Of a stretch of DNA of 64,000 bases, positions 27,578 through 35,015 are shown in pieces. The stretch's first letter is position 1. Each line of letters starts with the position of its first letter. The stretch comes from E44-bin89 sp034409565 (GTDB taxonomy: Bacteria; Chloroflexota; Dehalococcoidia; Dehalococcoidales; RBG-16-60-22). The stretch spans positions 1 through 64,000 of the forward strand of contig DAOUMS010000001.1 of assembly GCA_034409565.1 (NCBI GenBank). Reading direction: 5' to 3'. A program made the translations under genes and the position numbers. The notes beneath the pieces are model-generated. The model made no database searches, had not been told where the DNA came from, and was given only the letters and a program-made list of their open reading frames with translations.

Positions 27578-27925
27578 ATGTCAATAAGGGAAATCGGCTG
27601 CTGCGGCGCGTATTGTAAGACCTGTCGTGAATCGAGCACAGGCAGTAATTGCCGTGGTTGCAAGCTGGGATATGAAAATGGGGAAAGAGATATAGATAAG
27701 GCCAAATGTAAAATCAAGCTATGCTGCTTCCGGGACAGGCGATTTGAAACGTGCGCTGATTGCCCTGTTTACCCGTCCTGTGACATAATCTCCGGTTTTC
27801 ACGGTAAAAGCGGGTTCAAGTACAAGAAATACAGGCAATCGATTGAGTTTATCAGGGATAGGGGATATGCCGAATTTATAGGAATTGCCCGCAATTGGAG
27901 AGGCCCCTATGGCAGACTTGAGTAA
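27578..27925 (+). CDS. DUF3795 cysteine-rich protein
   Basis: A 115-residue protein with ten or more cysteines, beginning CCGAYCKTC and continuing NCRGCKLG, CCFRDRRFETCADCPVYPSC. This pattern is that of DUF3795, a putative zinc-binding family of unknown function common in anaerobes. A GGAGAG site precedes the ATG. It is a stand-alone gene between the replication operon and a convergent VOC protein. Confidence 0.75.
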   Translation: MSIREIGCCGAYCKTCRESSTGSNCRGCKLGYENGERDIDKAKCKIKLCCFRDRRFETCADCPVYPSCDIISGFHGKSGFKYKKYRQSIEFIRDRGYAEFIGIARNWRGPYGRLE

Positions 27926-27980
27926 ACTCAATAAGAAGTACCCCTGGCACGGCTCTAACCTGTGGATACCCTGACCAAAA

Positions 27981-28367
27981 CTAGCTGCTGACTTCCAGCA
28001 ACTCGATTAATATATCTTCAGGACTGACAAAAAAAGCTATTTTGATGGTGGGATTGATAGCTTTTATTTCCTGCACGCACTTTAGTCCCTTCGCCTTCAA
28101 GTCGGCCACGGCCTCTTCAATGTTGTCGGTCCTGAGTCCAAAATGCTCAAGGCCACAGCCGTCCGGCAGGGTGTTGGGCACCAGTGGTTTGGCTCTTGGA
28201 GGTGTCACCTTGATTGATGGTCCATCAAATATGACTGACTCAAGAGTACGCCCATCGGCAAGTTTGCTGGCACTTCTTTTGGCGCCAAAAGTCTTTGCAT
28301 AAAAATCGGTGGTAGCTGAGGGGTCCTGGCTGAGCAAATGAACGTGGTCAAACCAGTATTTCGGCAT
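27981..28367 (-). CDS. VOC (glyoxalase/dioxygenase) superfamily protein
   Basis: A 128-residue vicinal-oxygen-chelate protein of the methylmalonyl-CoA epimerase/glyoxalase type. FDHVHLLSQDPSATTDFYAKTFGAK supplies the first metal His, GLEHFGLRTDNIEEAVADLKAKG the second, and ILIELLE the final Glu. These metal-binding positions are present, so it is probably an enzyme; the substrate is unknown. An AAGGAGG site precedes the ATG. tRNA-Arg lies just upstream on the same strand. Confidence 0.82.
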   Translation of the reverse strand: MPKYWFDHVHLLSQDPSATTDFYAKTFGAKRSASKLADGRTLESVIFDGPSIKVTPPRAKPLVPNTLPDGCGLEHFGLRTDNIEEAVADLKAKGLKCVQEIKAINPTIKIAFFVSPEDILIELLEVSS

Positions 28368-28394
28368 TTGAATACCTCCTTACATATTTAGAAC

Positions 28395-28470
28395 TGGTAC
28401 CCCTGGTGAGAGTCGAACTCACGACACGCGGTTTAGGAAACCGCTGCTCTATCCTCTGAGCTACAGGGGC
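28395..28470 (-). tRNA. tRNA-Arg (anticodon CCT)
   Basis: A 76-base minus-strand cloverleaf with encoded CCA (28395-28397). Acceptor GCCCCTG pairs with CAGGGGT with a G-T first pair. The anticodon loop TTCCTAA gives CCT (arginine, AGG codons). D arm GTAGCTCAGAGGATAGAGC and T arm GTGAGTTCGACTCTCAC are standard. Confidence 0.95.
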
Positions 28471-28528
28471 ACCCTCAAGGCGCATTATAACCGAGAATGA
28501 GGCTAAAGGGCAACGGGTGTGGTTACCA

Positions 28529-29596
28529 TTAAGGTAAAATGATTGTTTTCAGTGAACTCTGCTCTGCCTCTGTCTCCGCCTCTTTCTGGAAAACATCGGC
28601 GATTTCATCCAGCCGGTAGGTTACCGAGTTCTTGAAGATGATGTCCAGGTTGAATACCCCTCTCTGCACGGCCCGGTAGGCCTCTCTCATGTTTTCCACC
28701 GAGCGCAGCCTGGTATAGTGTACTGCGTTCAAATTTCTTATTTCCAGACCATCTTCATGGAAGCGATTGAAGCAGAACTCTTTCACCGGGGCGTAGTTAT
28801 CACCGTAGATGGCGATAGTTCCGTTGTGTCTTACCTGTCCCAGTGCCTGTATGATGCCAATGCCGGTGCCGCCGACCGCTTCCACGGCCACATCCACTCC
28901 CTCGCCGCTGGTGAGTTCTAAAATCGCTTCGACAGGGTCGGCTTCTTTTGGGTTGATGATGTGGTCAGCACCAAGATGCCTGGCGACCTCAAGTTTTTGC
29001 GGGGACATGTCCACGGCGAAGACCTTGGAAACCCCCGCTTTAAGCGCGCCCTGGAGCAGGATGTTGCCGGCGAAGCCGACTCCGTTTACCGCCACGGTGT
29101 CGCCCAGCTTCACGCCCGTGTACAGTGCCGCCCAGGCAGCACAGCCAAGGGCTTCATAAAGGCACCCCACCTCGAAGGAGACCCCCTCCGGGATGGGTTG
29201 AACATGGGCCGGGTCGGTTACCCAGTAGTCCGTATATGTCGGGTAGACCAGGCTGCCCACTTTATCCCCAACCTTCACTTTGCCGCCCCCCAGGTACTCC
29301 TCGACCGCGGAGCCGATTTCAACGATAGTGCCGCCACCTTCATGACCCCAGGGACCAATGGGATAGGCGTGTCTTGGTTTTCCATCTTCGCGGGAAGCCA
29401 GTTCATGCTCCGGTCTGGTTCTGGCCTCATCCTGAGGCCTGACGGTTATACCGCGATAGAAATACCTCTCCGAGCCGCAGATTGATGCCTGATGTGTCTT
29501 GACCAGCAACTGATTCGGCTTCAGCTCGGGGAGAGGCATTTTTTTTACGGATATTTTGCCGATGTCCTCAAGGTATACAACTCTCGTCTCCAGCAA
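28529..29596 (-). CDS. zinc-type alcohol dehydrogenase-like (MDR) protein
   Basis: A medium-chain dehydrogenase/reductase of about 355 residues. The catalytic domain has the zinc Cys in ASICGSERYF and GHEGGGTIVEIG; the Rossmann domain has VNGVGFAGNILLQGALKAG. The four-cysteine structural-zinc loop is absent, replaced by a segment rich in Arg and Glu. I set the start at the TTG 29596, with GAGGAGG 9 bases upstream; the ATG at 29614 would bury that site in codons 2-3. It is a stand-alone gene between tRNA-Arg and an Ldh_2 gene in the opposite direction. The substrate is unknown. Confidence 0.82.
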   Translation of the reverse strand: MLETRVVYLEDIGKISVKKMPLPELKPNQLLVKTHQASICGSERYFYRGITVRPQDEARTRPEHELASREDGKPRHAYPIGPWGHEGGGTIVEIGSAVEEYLGGGKVKVGDKVGSLVYPTYTDYWVTDPAHVQPIPEGVSFEVGCLYEALGCAAWAALYTGVKLGDTVAVNGVGFAGNILLQGALKAGVSKVFAVDMSPQKLEVARHLGADHIINPKEADPVEAILELTSGEGVDVAVEAVGGTGIGIIQALGQVRHNGTIAIYGDNYAPVKEFCFNRFHEDGLEIRNLNAVHYTRLRSVENMREAYRAVQRGVFNLDIIFKNSVTYRLDEIADVFQKEAETEAEQSSLKTIILP

Positions 29597-29764
29597 ATCG
29601 ATTAGCCTCCTCATTAATTTTGGAAAAAACAAACCCAGATATAAATTTTACCACTTTTGACCGCTTGAACTCCAATTCTTACGTTCCTCGCACCCGCGAC
29701 AACCAGACGGCAGCACCATTTCTGGCTTTAGTGTGGTAGCAGGTTTTCATCCGGTATCTGCTTC

Positions 29765-29792
29765 TTGACTTTGTAGATGCCTGCGCCATAAA
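29765..29792 (+). promoter_or_regulatory. possible promoter of the first Ldh_2 gene
   Basis: TTGACT (29765-29770), 16-base spacer, CATAAA (29787-29792). The -10 box matches the consensus at four positions. It lies about 40 bases before the ATG, followed by AAAGGAGG. Confidence 0.35.
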
Positions 29793-29829
29793 ATCAAATG
29801 CAAGTTAGCGGATTTTTAAAGGAGGTATT

Positions 29830-30939
29830 ATGGCAGAGACTGAAGTGAAAGTGGTGGCCTGGGAGCCACTGAAAGAGTTTACCAAGGAGGTATTTATTCG
29901 GGCCGGCATGCCGCCGGAGGATGCTGAAGCTGAGGCAGGGGCGCTGATATGGGCTAACCTGCGTGCCGTTGACTCCCATGGCGTGCTGCGTATTCCCTGG
30001 TATCTGGATAACATTGAAAAGGGCGTGATGAACCCCCACCCCAATATTAAGGTTATTAAAGAGACCCCGGCTACCGTACTGCTCGATGCTGACCGTGCTC
30101 TTGGCCCGGTGGTCACCATCAAGGTGGTGGATATGGCGATGGCAAGAGCCAAGAAAATGGGCATTGGCTGGGCGGTAATACGCAACCTGACCCACCAGGG
30201 CGCCTTGGGATATTATGCGCAGATGATAGCGGAAAAGGGGATGGCAGGCATCGTTTTCGTCAGTAACCCGCCGAACATGGCGCCATTCGGCGCCAGGGTA
30301 CCCGGCGTGCACAACAGTCCGATTGCTATTTCCGTGCCGGCAAAGCGCCACCGACCGCTCAATCTGGACATGGCGACCAGTGTGGTCGCGGGCGGAAAAC
30401 TGTGGCTGGCCGTGGATAAAAATGTCCCCATACCTGAGGGCTGGGCGCTGGACAAGGAAGGTAACCCGACCACCGACCCCAAAAATGTGGGCGCTTTGCT
30501 GCCCTTTGGCGGTCCCAAGGGCTCAGGTCTGGCGATGATGTTCGAATGCCTGGCCAGTGTTATGGCGGGTAATCCGGTGGTGGAACCGGTGCTGTTTGGA
30601 CGCGAAGTCGGCCCGTCCACCGAAGGCAAGGAAAAACAGGCTGTAGGTGAGCGTTTAGCTTATGTCCCCAAACATATTCAGAACAGCGTGGTCGTGGCCA
30701 TAGACATCAGCCAGTTTACCGACCTGGAGAGCTATAAGGAGCATATTGATAACCTCATCGATGGTATAAAAGCGCTGCCTAAGGCAGATGGTTTCAGCGA
30801 GATATTCGTCCCCGGTGAACCGGAGGAAAGGACCTTTGCTGAGCGTTCCCGGAATGGAATCCCTCTGCCTGAGGGAACCATCCGTAACCTGACGGCCGTT
30901 TCGGAAAAATTTGGTATCAAGCTACCGCCCATCAGGTAA
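29830..30939 (+). CDS. Ldh_2 family malate/L-lactate dehydrogenase-like oxidoreductase, copy 1
   Basis: A 369-residue member of the NAD(P)-dependent malate/L-lactate/ureidoglycolate dehydrogenase family (Ldh_2, distinct from Rossmann LDH). Typical segments are VDSHGVLRIPWYLDNIEKG, with the catalytic His, NLTHQGALGYYAQMIAEKGM, NMAPFGARVPGVHNSPIAISVP and PFGGPKGSGLAMMFE. Family members reduce 2-keto acids such as malate, 2,3-diketo-L-gulonate or delta1-piperideine-2-carboxylate. A close paralogue of 364 residues lies at 58266-59360; the two even share the same AAAGGAGG start context. It converges on the XRE gene. Confidence 0.9.
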   Translation: MAETEVKVVAWEPLKEFTKEVFIRAGMPPEDAEAEAGALIWANLRAVDSHGVLRIPWYLDNIEKGVMNPHPNIKVIKETPATVLLDADRALGPVVTIKVVDMAMARAKKMGIGWAVIRNLTHQGALGYYAQMIAEKGMAGIVFVSNPPNMAPFGARVPGVHNSPIAISVPAKRHRPLNLDMATSVVAGGKLWLAVDKNVPIPEGWALDKEGNPTTDPKNVGALLPFGGPKGSGLAMMFECLASVMAGNPVVEPVLFGREVGPSTEGKEKQAVGERLAYVPKHIQNSVVVAIDISQFTDLESYKEHIDNLIDGIKALPKADGFSEIFVPGEPEERTFAERSRNGIPLPEGTIRNLTAVSEKFGIKLPPIR

Positions 30940-30950
30940 ACGGGCAGCCC

Positions 30951-31154
30951 TTATGAGTCGATAGCTATGCCTTCTCTGCGGAATAGCCTTCGAAGCTCGC
31001 GGCGAGCCAGTCTGGTTGGCTCGCCGCCCTTTTTCTCCCAGCGTTGGACAGTAGACAGGCTGACGTGTATCTCCCGAGCCATGTCTTCCTGTGTCCAGCC
31101 CTTCTTCTTGCGCAGTTCCTTCAGTTTCTCAGAGAGCCGTTCCATATTGGCCAC
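30951..31154 (-). CDS. XRE-family helix-turn-helix regulator
   Basis: A 67-residue protein consisting of one HTH_3 (Cro/CI-type) domain: LSEKLKELRKKKGWTQEDMAREIHVSLSTVQRWEKKGGEP, followed by a basic tail. No ligand-binding domain is present. It is divergent from the betaine-binding protein gene, and the 270-base gap between them holds promoters for both genes and several short palindromes, so autoregulation and control of the transporter gene are plausible (inference). Confidence 0.85.
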   Translation of the reverse strand: MANMERLSEKLKELRKKKGWTQEDMAREIHVSLSTVQRWEKKGGEPTRLARRELRRLFRREGIAIDS

Positions 31155-31165
31155 TTACATAATAG

Positions 31166-31178
31166 AAGGTTTTACCTT
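31166..31178. promoter_or_regulatory. short palindrome in the XRE leader (candidate operator)
   Basis: AAGGT-TTT-ACCTT is a perfect 5-base inverted repeat with a 3-base centre, placed about 8-20 bases downstream of the predicted XRE transcription start. The size suits an XRE dimer site, but the role is inferred. Confidence 0.4.
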
Positions 31179-31192
31179 GTGTAGCACCTAGA

Positions 31193-31222
31193 AGTATAGC
31201 ATTTCATATGCCCTTTTGTCAA
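31193..31222 (-). promoter_or_regulatory. sigma70-type promoter for the XRE gene
   Basis: On the minus strand TTGACA (31217-31222), 18-base spacer, TATACT (31193-31198). The -35 box forms part of an inverted repeat TTGTCA-7-TGACAA (31216-31234), which may be a second regulator site. Confidence 0.6.
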
Positions 31223-31280
31223 TACCTGTGACAATTGGCATCTAAAACTTTTTTCCTAGTCATTTGTGTTTATACAGGGG

Positions 31281-31309
31281 TTGACAAACCGGGGAGAGTC
31301 CTCTAAAAT
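31281..31309 (+). promoter_or_regulatory. near-consensus sigma70 promoter of the betaine-binding protein gene
   Basis: TTGACA (31281-31286), exactly 17 bases, TAAAAT (31304-31309). Transcription would begin near 31316, at the start of a perfect dyad, giving a leader of about 110 bases. Confidence 0.75.
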
Positions 31310-31315
31310 GGCCTA

Positions 31316-31336
31316 GTCCCGTATATGCTACGGGAC
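31316..31336 (+). promoter_or_regulatory. perfect 8-base inverted repeat at the transcription start
   Basis: GTCCCGTA (31316-31323) and TACGGGAC (31329-31336) are perfect reverse complements around a 5-base loop. The repeat begins about 7 bases after the -10 box, so it is either a repressor operator covering the start site or a 5'-terminal mRNA hairpin. Confidence 0.6.
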
Positions 31337-31425
31337 AAATTATTTTCAGGGAGGTATTCCATTGTGATACATAAATGGTGACATTTTTTATCTTTTACTG
31401 AGAAATATGGAGGTTTAGTATAACC

Positions 31426-32364
31426 GTGAAATATAAAATAATATTACCCTTACTGGTGCTTGTGCTCATACTGACGCTGCTGGTGCCCGGATGTGGCCCA
31501 AAGCAGGAGAAGCACATTATCTTTGCCACCGGTGCCTGGACGGGTGACTGGCTGACCATCTATCCGATCAAGATACTGCTGGAGGAGGAATTCGGATACA
31601 CCACGGAGATTGCGGAAACCTCAACCCCGATGGCCTGGACAGCTGTCGGCACCGGTTCGGCTGACCTCTGGTCAAACGCCTGGCTGCCCAATCAGCAGGA
31701 CCTGTGGGAAAAGTATGCTGATACAGTAGTCAATCTGGGCATAATCTATGGCGGTGGTCCCCATGACCCCTGCTTGCAGTTCTGGGCGGTGCCGACATAT
31801 ACAGCTGAAGAGTACGGCATCACCAGCATCACTGACTTGGATAACCCGGAGTTTGTCGAGATGTTTGATGTTGATGGTGACGGCATCGGCGATATTCTGG
31901 GCTGTGACGCTTCTTGGAAGTGTGCTGCGGTAAATGACCAGATGGTAATAGATTACGGATTGGAAGGTCTCTACGAGCAGAAATACGGGTCGGAAGCGAT
32001 GATGACGGTGGCTATTGAAGGTAGTCTGAAAAAGAAAGAGCCAGTTCTTTTCTACTTCTATACCCCGCACCCCATCTTCGTCAAGTATCCCATCGGGGAA
32101 GCCGTGACGATACTGGAAGACCCGATGGAAGGCTGGGGAGAACTGGCGACCATTATCAAAGCCGCTAACAAGGAATGGGTTGAGGCCAACCCCGAGGCAG
32201 CCGACCTTATCCGCCAGGTGGTAATGACCCAGGACGATATTGCCTGGTCAATGGCGGAGATTGAGGCGCGGGGAGATGATGCCGAGACGCTCGAGGCGAT
32301 TGCCCGTGAGTGGATGGCGGCACATCAGGCAGAGGTAGATGCCTGGGTGGCGGCGGCAAAATAG
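31426..32364 (+). CDS. glycine betaine/proline-type ABC transporter substrate-binding lipoprotein
   Basis: A 312-residue OpuAC/ProX-type binding protein. The N-terminus is a lipoprotein signal (IILPLLVLVLILTLLVPGC) with Cys at the lipobox, so the mature protein is anchored outside the membrane. The binding fold begins HIIFATGAWTGDWLTIYPIK; tryptophans such as those in GAWTGDW, MAWTAVG and DLWSNAW could form the aromatic box for quaternary amines. An unusual DVDGDGIGD insertion looks like a calcium-binding loop. Start is a GTG with GGAGG 12 bases upstream. The permease and ATPase genes lie just beyond, in the opposite orientation. Confidence 0.88.
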   Translation: MKYKIILPLLVLVLILTLLVPGCGPKQEKHIIFATGAWTGDWLTIYPIKILLEEEFGYTTEIAETSTPMAWTAVGTGSADLWSNAWLPNQQDLWEKYADTVVNLGIIYGGGPHDPCLQFWAVPTYTAEEYGITSITDLDNPEFVEMFDVDGDGIGDILGCDASWKCAAVNDQMVIDYGLEGLYEQKYGSEAMMTVAIEGSLKKKEPVLFYFYTPHPIFVKYPIGEAVTILEDPMEGWGELATIIKAANKEWVEANPEAADLIRQVVMTQDDIAWSMAEIEARGDDAETLEAIAREWMAAHQAEVDAWVAAAK

Positions 32365-32399
32365 CTAAAAGGCAATTGACATATCGTTAGAAGAACGGG

Positions 32400-32434
32400 A
32401 CCCCGGTTTCACTTCGAGCCGGGGTTTTCGTTTT
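32400..32434 (+). terminator. intrinsic terminator after the binding-protein gene
   Basis: ACCCCGG (32400-32406) pairs with CCGGGGT (32419-32425) around a 12-base loop, followed by TTTTCGTTTT. It sits 35 bases after the stop codon, between the convergent transporter genes. Confidence 0.8.
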
Positions 32435-32467
32435 CATCGCGTGGCCTGAATCAGGCCATGGTCGAGA

Positions 32468-33442
32468 CTATGGTCTGCTGGTTTGCCTCTTTTTGCCCAG
32501 GCTCTGGGTAATCCGGTCCAGAATCATGGCGACGAGGACAATGGCCGTGCCGGCGACAAAGCCGCGCCCGATGTCCACCTGACCCAGTGCCATGATTACC
32601 TCTCTACCCAGCCCGCCGGCGGCAATCATTGCTGCCAGCACCACCATGGACAGTGAAAGCATGATGGTCTGGTTGATTCCAGCCATGATGGAAGGCAGTG
32701 CCAGGGGTATCTGCACCTTGACCAGAAGCTGCATGCCGGTCGAGCCAAAAGTATGGGCGGCTTCAACCAGGTCTTCGGGCACCTGTCTGATGCCCAGGTT
32801 GGTGAGCCGTACTGCTGGGGGGACGGCAAAAATAACGGTGGCGATGACACCGGGCACCTTGCCGATGCCGAAAAACATCAGGGCGGGAATCAGGTAAACG
32901 AAGGCGGGCATGGTCTGCATGGCATCCAGCACGGGACGGACTATATTATCCACACGGTCGCTGCGGGCGGAAAGTATGCCGATGGGGATGCCAAGCACAA
33001 TGGAAATGAGCACGGCGGTCGCGATGAGTGCCAGCGTGGACATGCAGAGTTCCCACAACTCCAGGGTGCCGATGAAATACATGGCCGCGCCGCTGAAGAT
33101 GGCCACCCGTACGCTGGCGAGTCGCCAGGCCACAAGTATGATTGATATGAGCACCACCCACCAGGGCAGCCACAGCAGGAATTTCTCCAGGTTATTCAGC
33201 ACTATCTGGGTAATCAGCTTGATGCCGTCGAACACCACCGCCAGCTTGATGATGAGCCAGTCCACGCCGATATTCACCCAGTTTTCCAGGGGTATCTGAA
33301 AAAAGCCGCCCTGAGCACTGTTGAATATCCAGCCCAGCAGAACCAGGACAGCCGCGATGCCAAGCCAGAACAGGTACCTGACAAGGCGCCTTCGCTGGAG
33401 TGTCTGCACGAATCCGCTGGCCGGCTTAGTGTTTGCCGCCAT
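32468..33442 (-). CDS. glycine betaine/proline ABC transporter permease
   Basis: A 324-residue ProW/OpuAB-type inner-membrane permease with about six to seven hydrophobic segments. The EAA-like loop that contacts the ATPase is seen in DLVEAAHTFGSTGMQLLVKVQIPLALPSIMAGI. VLDAMQTMPAFVYLIPALMFFGIGKVPG is characteristic of the betaine group. It overlaps the end of the upstream ATPase gene by 17 bases, so both are translated from one mRNA. The binding-protein gene is separate and convergent. Confidence 0.92.
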   Translation of the reverse strand: MAANTKPASGFVQTLQRRRLVRYLFWLGIAAVLVLLGWIFNSAQGGFFQIPLENWVNIGVDWLIIKLAVVFDGIKLITQIVLNNLEKFLLWLPWWVVLISIILVAWRLASVRVAIFSGAAMYFIGTLELWELCMSTLALIATAVLISIVLGIPIGILSARSDRVDNIVRPVLDAMQTMPAFVYLIPALMFFGIGKVPGVIATVIFAVPPAVRLTNLGIRQVPEDLVEAAHTFGSTGMQLLVKVQIPLALPSIMAGINQTIMLSLSMVVLAAMIAAGGLGREVIMALGQVDIGRGFVAGTAIVLVAMILDRITQSLGKKRQTSRP

Positions 33443-34649
33443 TATTGTTTTCCTCTCCGGCCATGCCCATCAGCAGTTCGGTGCGCGGCACCTCGCCGAT
33501 GAGCCTTTCATCTTCGTCAACGACCGCTACCGGATGGTCGCTGGTGGCAGCCAGTGGTATGGCTTCCTCAATTGGCTGGTCCGGTCCAATCTGCAGCGCG
33601 TTTCCTTTTGCCATCTTGCTCAGCCGGGCAACACCGTCTTTAATCGCCTGTCTCGCCTCATCAATGGTGATAACTCCGCGCAGACGCCTTCCCGGGTCGA
33701 GTATAAACGCGTAGCTGGCGCTGTTCTGTCTCATCTCCACCAGGGCTACCTTGGGACCTTGCCAGCTGTACAGCGTTACCGCTGGTTCCTTCATGATATT
33801 CCGCACCGGGACGACCTTGCTGCGAGGTACGTCACGGACAAATTCCTCCACATACTCATCAGCGGGCACCACCACAATCTCTTCGGCGCTGCCAATCTGG
33901 ACTATCTCACCATCTTTCATGATGGCGATTCGCTCCCCCATCTTGAGAGCTTCGCTCAGGTCATGGGTGATGAAGACGATGGTCTTGTGTACCTCAGTTA
34001 TCAGGTTGAGGAACTCGTCCTGCATCTGGCGGCGGATAAGCGGGTCCAGAGCGCTGAAGGCCTCGTCCATGAGCAGTATTTCGGGGTCAACGGCCAGCGC
34101 CCGCGCCAGACCGACCCGTTGCTGCATGCCACCGCTGAGCTCATGAGGGTGATTATATTCCCAGCCCTTGAGCCCGACCATGTGCAGTACCTCAATCGCC
34201 TTTTCGTGCCGCTCCGCTTTGTGTATACCCTGCACTTCCAGACCATAGGCGACGTTATCAACTACCGTTCGGTGGGGGAACAGGGCAAAGTGCTGGAAGA
34301 CCATTGATATCCGGTGGCGGCGCGCTTCCCGGAGTGCGTCACTGTCCATGGTGGCCAGGTCAACGCCGTCAACGAGAATCTGCCCTTTGGTCGGTTCAAT
34401 CAGGCGGTTGAGGCAGCGGACGATGGTGGACTTGCCGCTTCCGGAGAGTCCCATAATGACGAATACTTCGCCCTCATTGACATCAAAGGAAACGTTCTTG
34501 ACCGCAATCACGTGCCCGGTCTGCTCGAGCACTTCCTCTTTGGTCATATCGTCTTTGATGAGACTGAGGGCATTCTGCGGGTCAGGGCCAAAGACCTTCC
34601 ACACGTTTCGGCAGGAAATCTTAACTCGGGGGCTTTCTGTCTCGCTCAT
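33426..34649 (-). CDS. glycine betaine/proline ABC transporter ATPase with CBS domains
   Basis: A 407-residue ProV/OpuAA-type ATPase. The ABC domain has VIMGLSGSGKST (Walker A), LSGGMQQRVGLARAL (signature), ILLMDEAFSALDPLIRR (Walker B) and the switch His in VFITHDLSEAL. The C-terminal 130 residues are a CBS pair (PAVTLYSWQGPKVAL and GNALQIGPDQPIEEAI), which in OpuA senses ionic strength. This supports an osmoprotectant importer. No Shine-Dalgarno is evident before the ATG; a promoter lies about 170-200 bases upstream. Confidence 0.92.
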   Translation of the reverse strand: MSETESPRVKISCRNVWKVFGPDPQNALSLIKDDMTKEEVLEQTGHVIAVKNVSFDVNEGEVFVIMGLSGSGKSTIVRCLNRLIEPTKGQILVDGVDLATMDSDALREARRHRISMVFQHFALFPHRTVVDNVAYGLEVQGIHKAERHEKAIEVLHMVGLKGWEYNHPHELSGGMQQRVGLARALAVDPEILLMDEAFSALDPLIRRQMQDEFLNLITEVHKTIVFITHDLSEALKMGERIAIMKDGEIVQIGSAEEIVVVPADEYVEEFVRDVPRSKVVPVRNIMKEPAVTLYSWQGPKVALVEMRQNSASYAFILDPGRRLRGVITIDEARQAIKDGVARLSKMAKGNALQIGPDQPIEEAIPLAATSDHPVAVVDEDERLIGEVPRTELLMGMAGEENNNGGKH

Positions 34650-35015
34650 ATTAATCTATTACTTGAAAAAAGCTCTGCCCTGACATAAATATTTTTTTGG
34701 AATGCCATGCGGTATGAGGGGCTCTTATGCTTGATACTGATTTACTTAAGACTTGGTCAGTCTGGGAGCATTTTCAATTATCTGAGGTCTCTGGAGTCGC
34801 TGCCCAAAACGCCATACCTTTATACCAAAGAATGACGGGCAAGTCAAGCAGGGACAGCGGTGATAAGAAGGGCAGAAGTGAGGCATGGGCCACATAATGC
34901 TGCCAGTGTAGGCCAGCAATTTAAAAAAGCTGTATTTAGGTGACCGTTATGCTGCCGGCCAATACGCTGGCGACCTGAAAAACTCCGGAGCCAGCAATTG
35001 AAATAATCCGGTTCT
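34650..35015. other. 366-base intergenic region with long leader
   Basis: No gene is seen. The region holds the promoter of the minus-strand ATPase-permease operon (34819-34847) and its leader of about 160 bases, which is AT-rich near the start codon. A GCTGGC/GCCAGC pair at 34966-34995 lies just beyond the aminotransferase stop and might slow transcription, but it has no T-run. GCCAGCAATT occurs twice (34912 and 34990). Confidence 0.5.
34819..34847 (-). promoter_or_regulatory. sigma70-type promoter for the ATPase-permease operon
   Basis: Minus strand TTGACT (34842-34847), exactly 17 bases, TATAAA (34819-34824). Transcription would start near 34812, giving a leader of about 160 bases before the ATPase ATG. 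Confidence 0.65.

Noticed and set aside
28961..29485. 174-codon open frame opposite the MDR dehydrogenase
   Set aside because: It overlaps a gene with clear zinc and Rossmann motifs, and its translation resembles no protein family.
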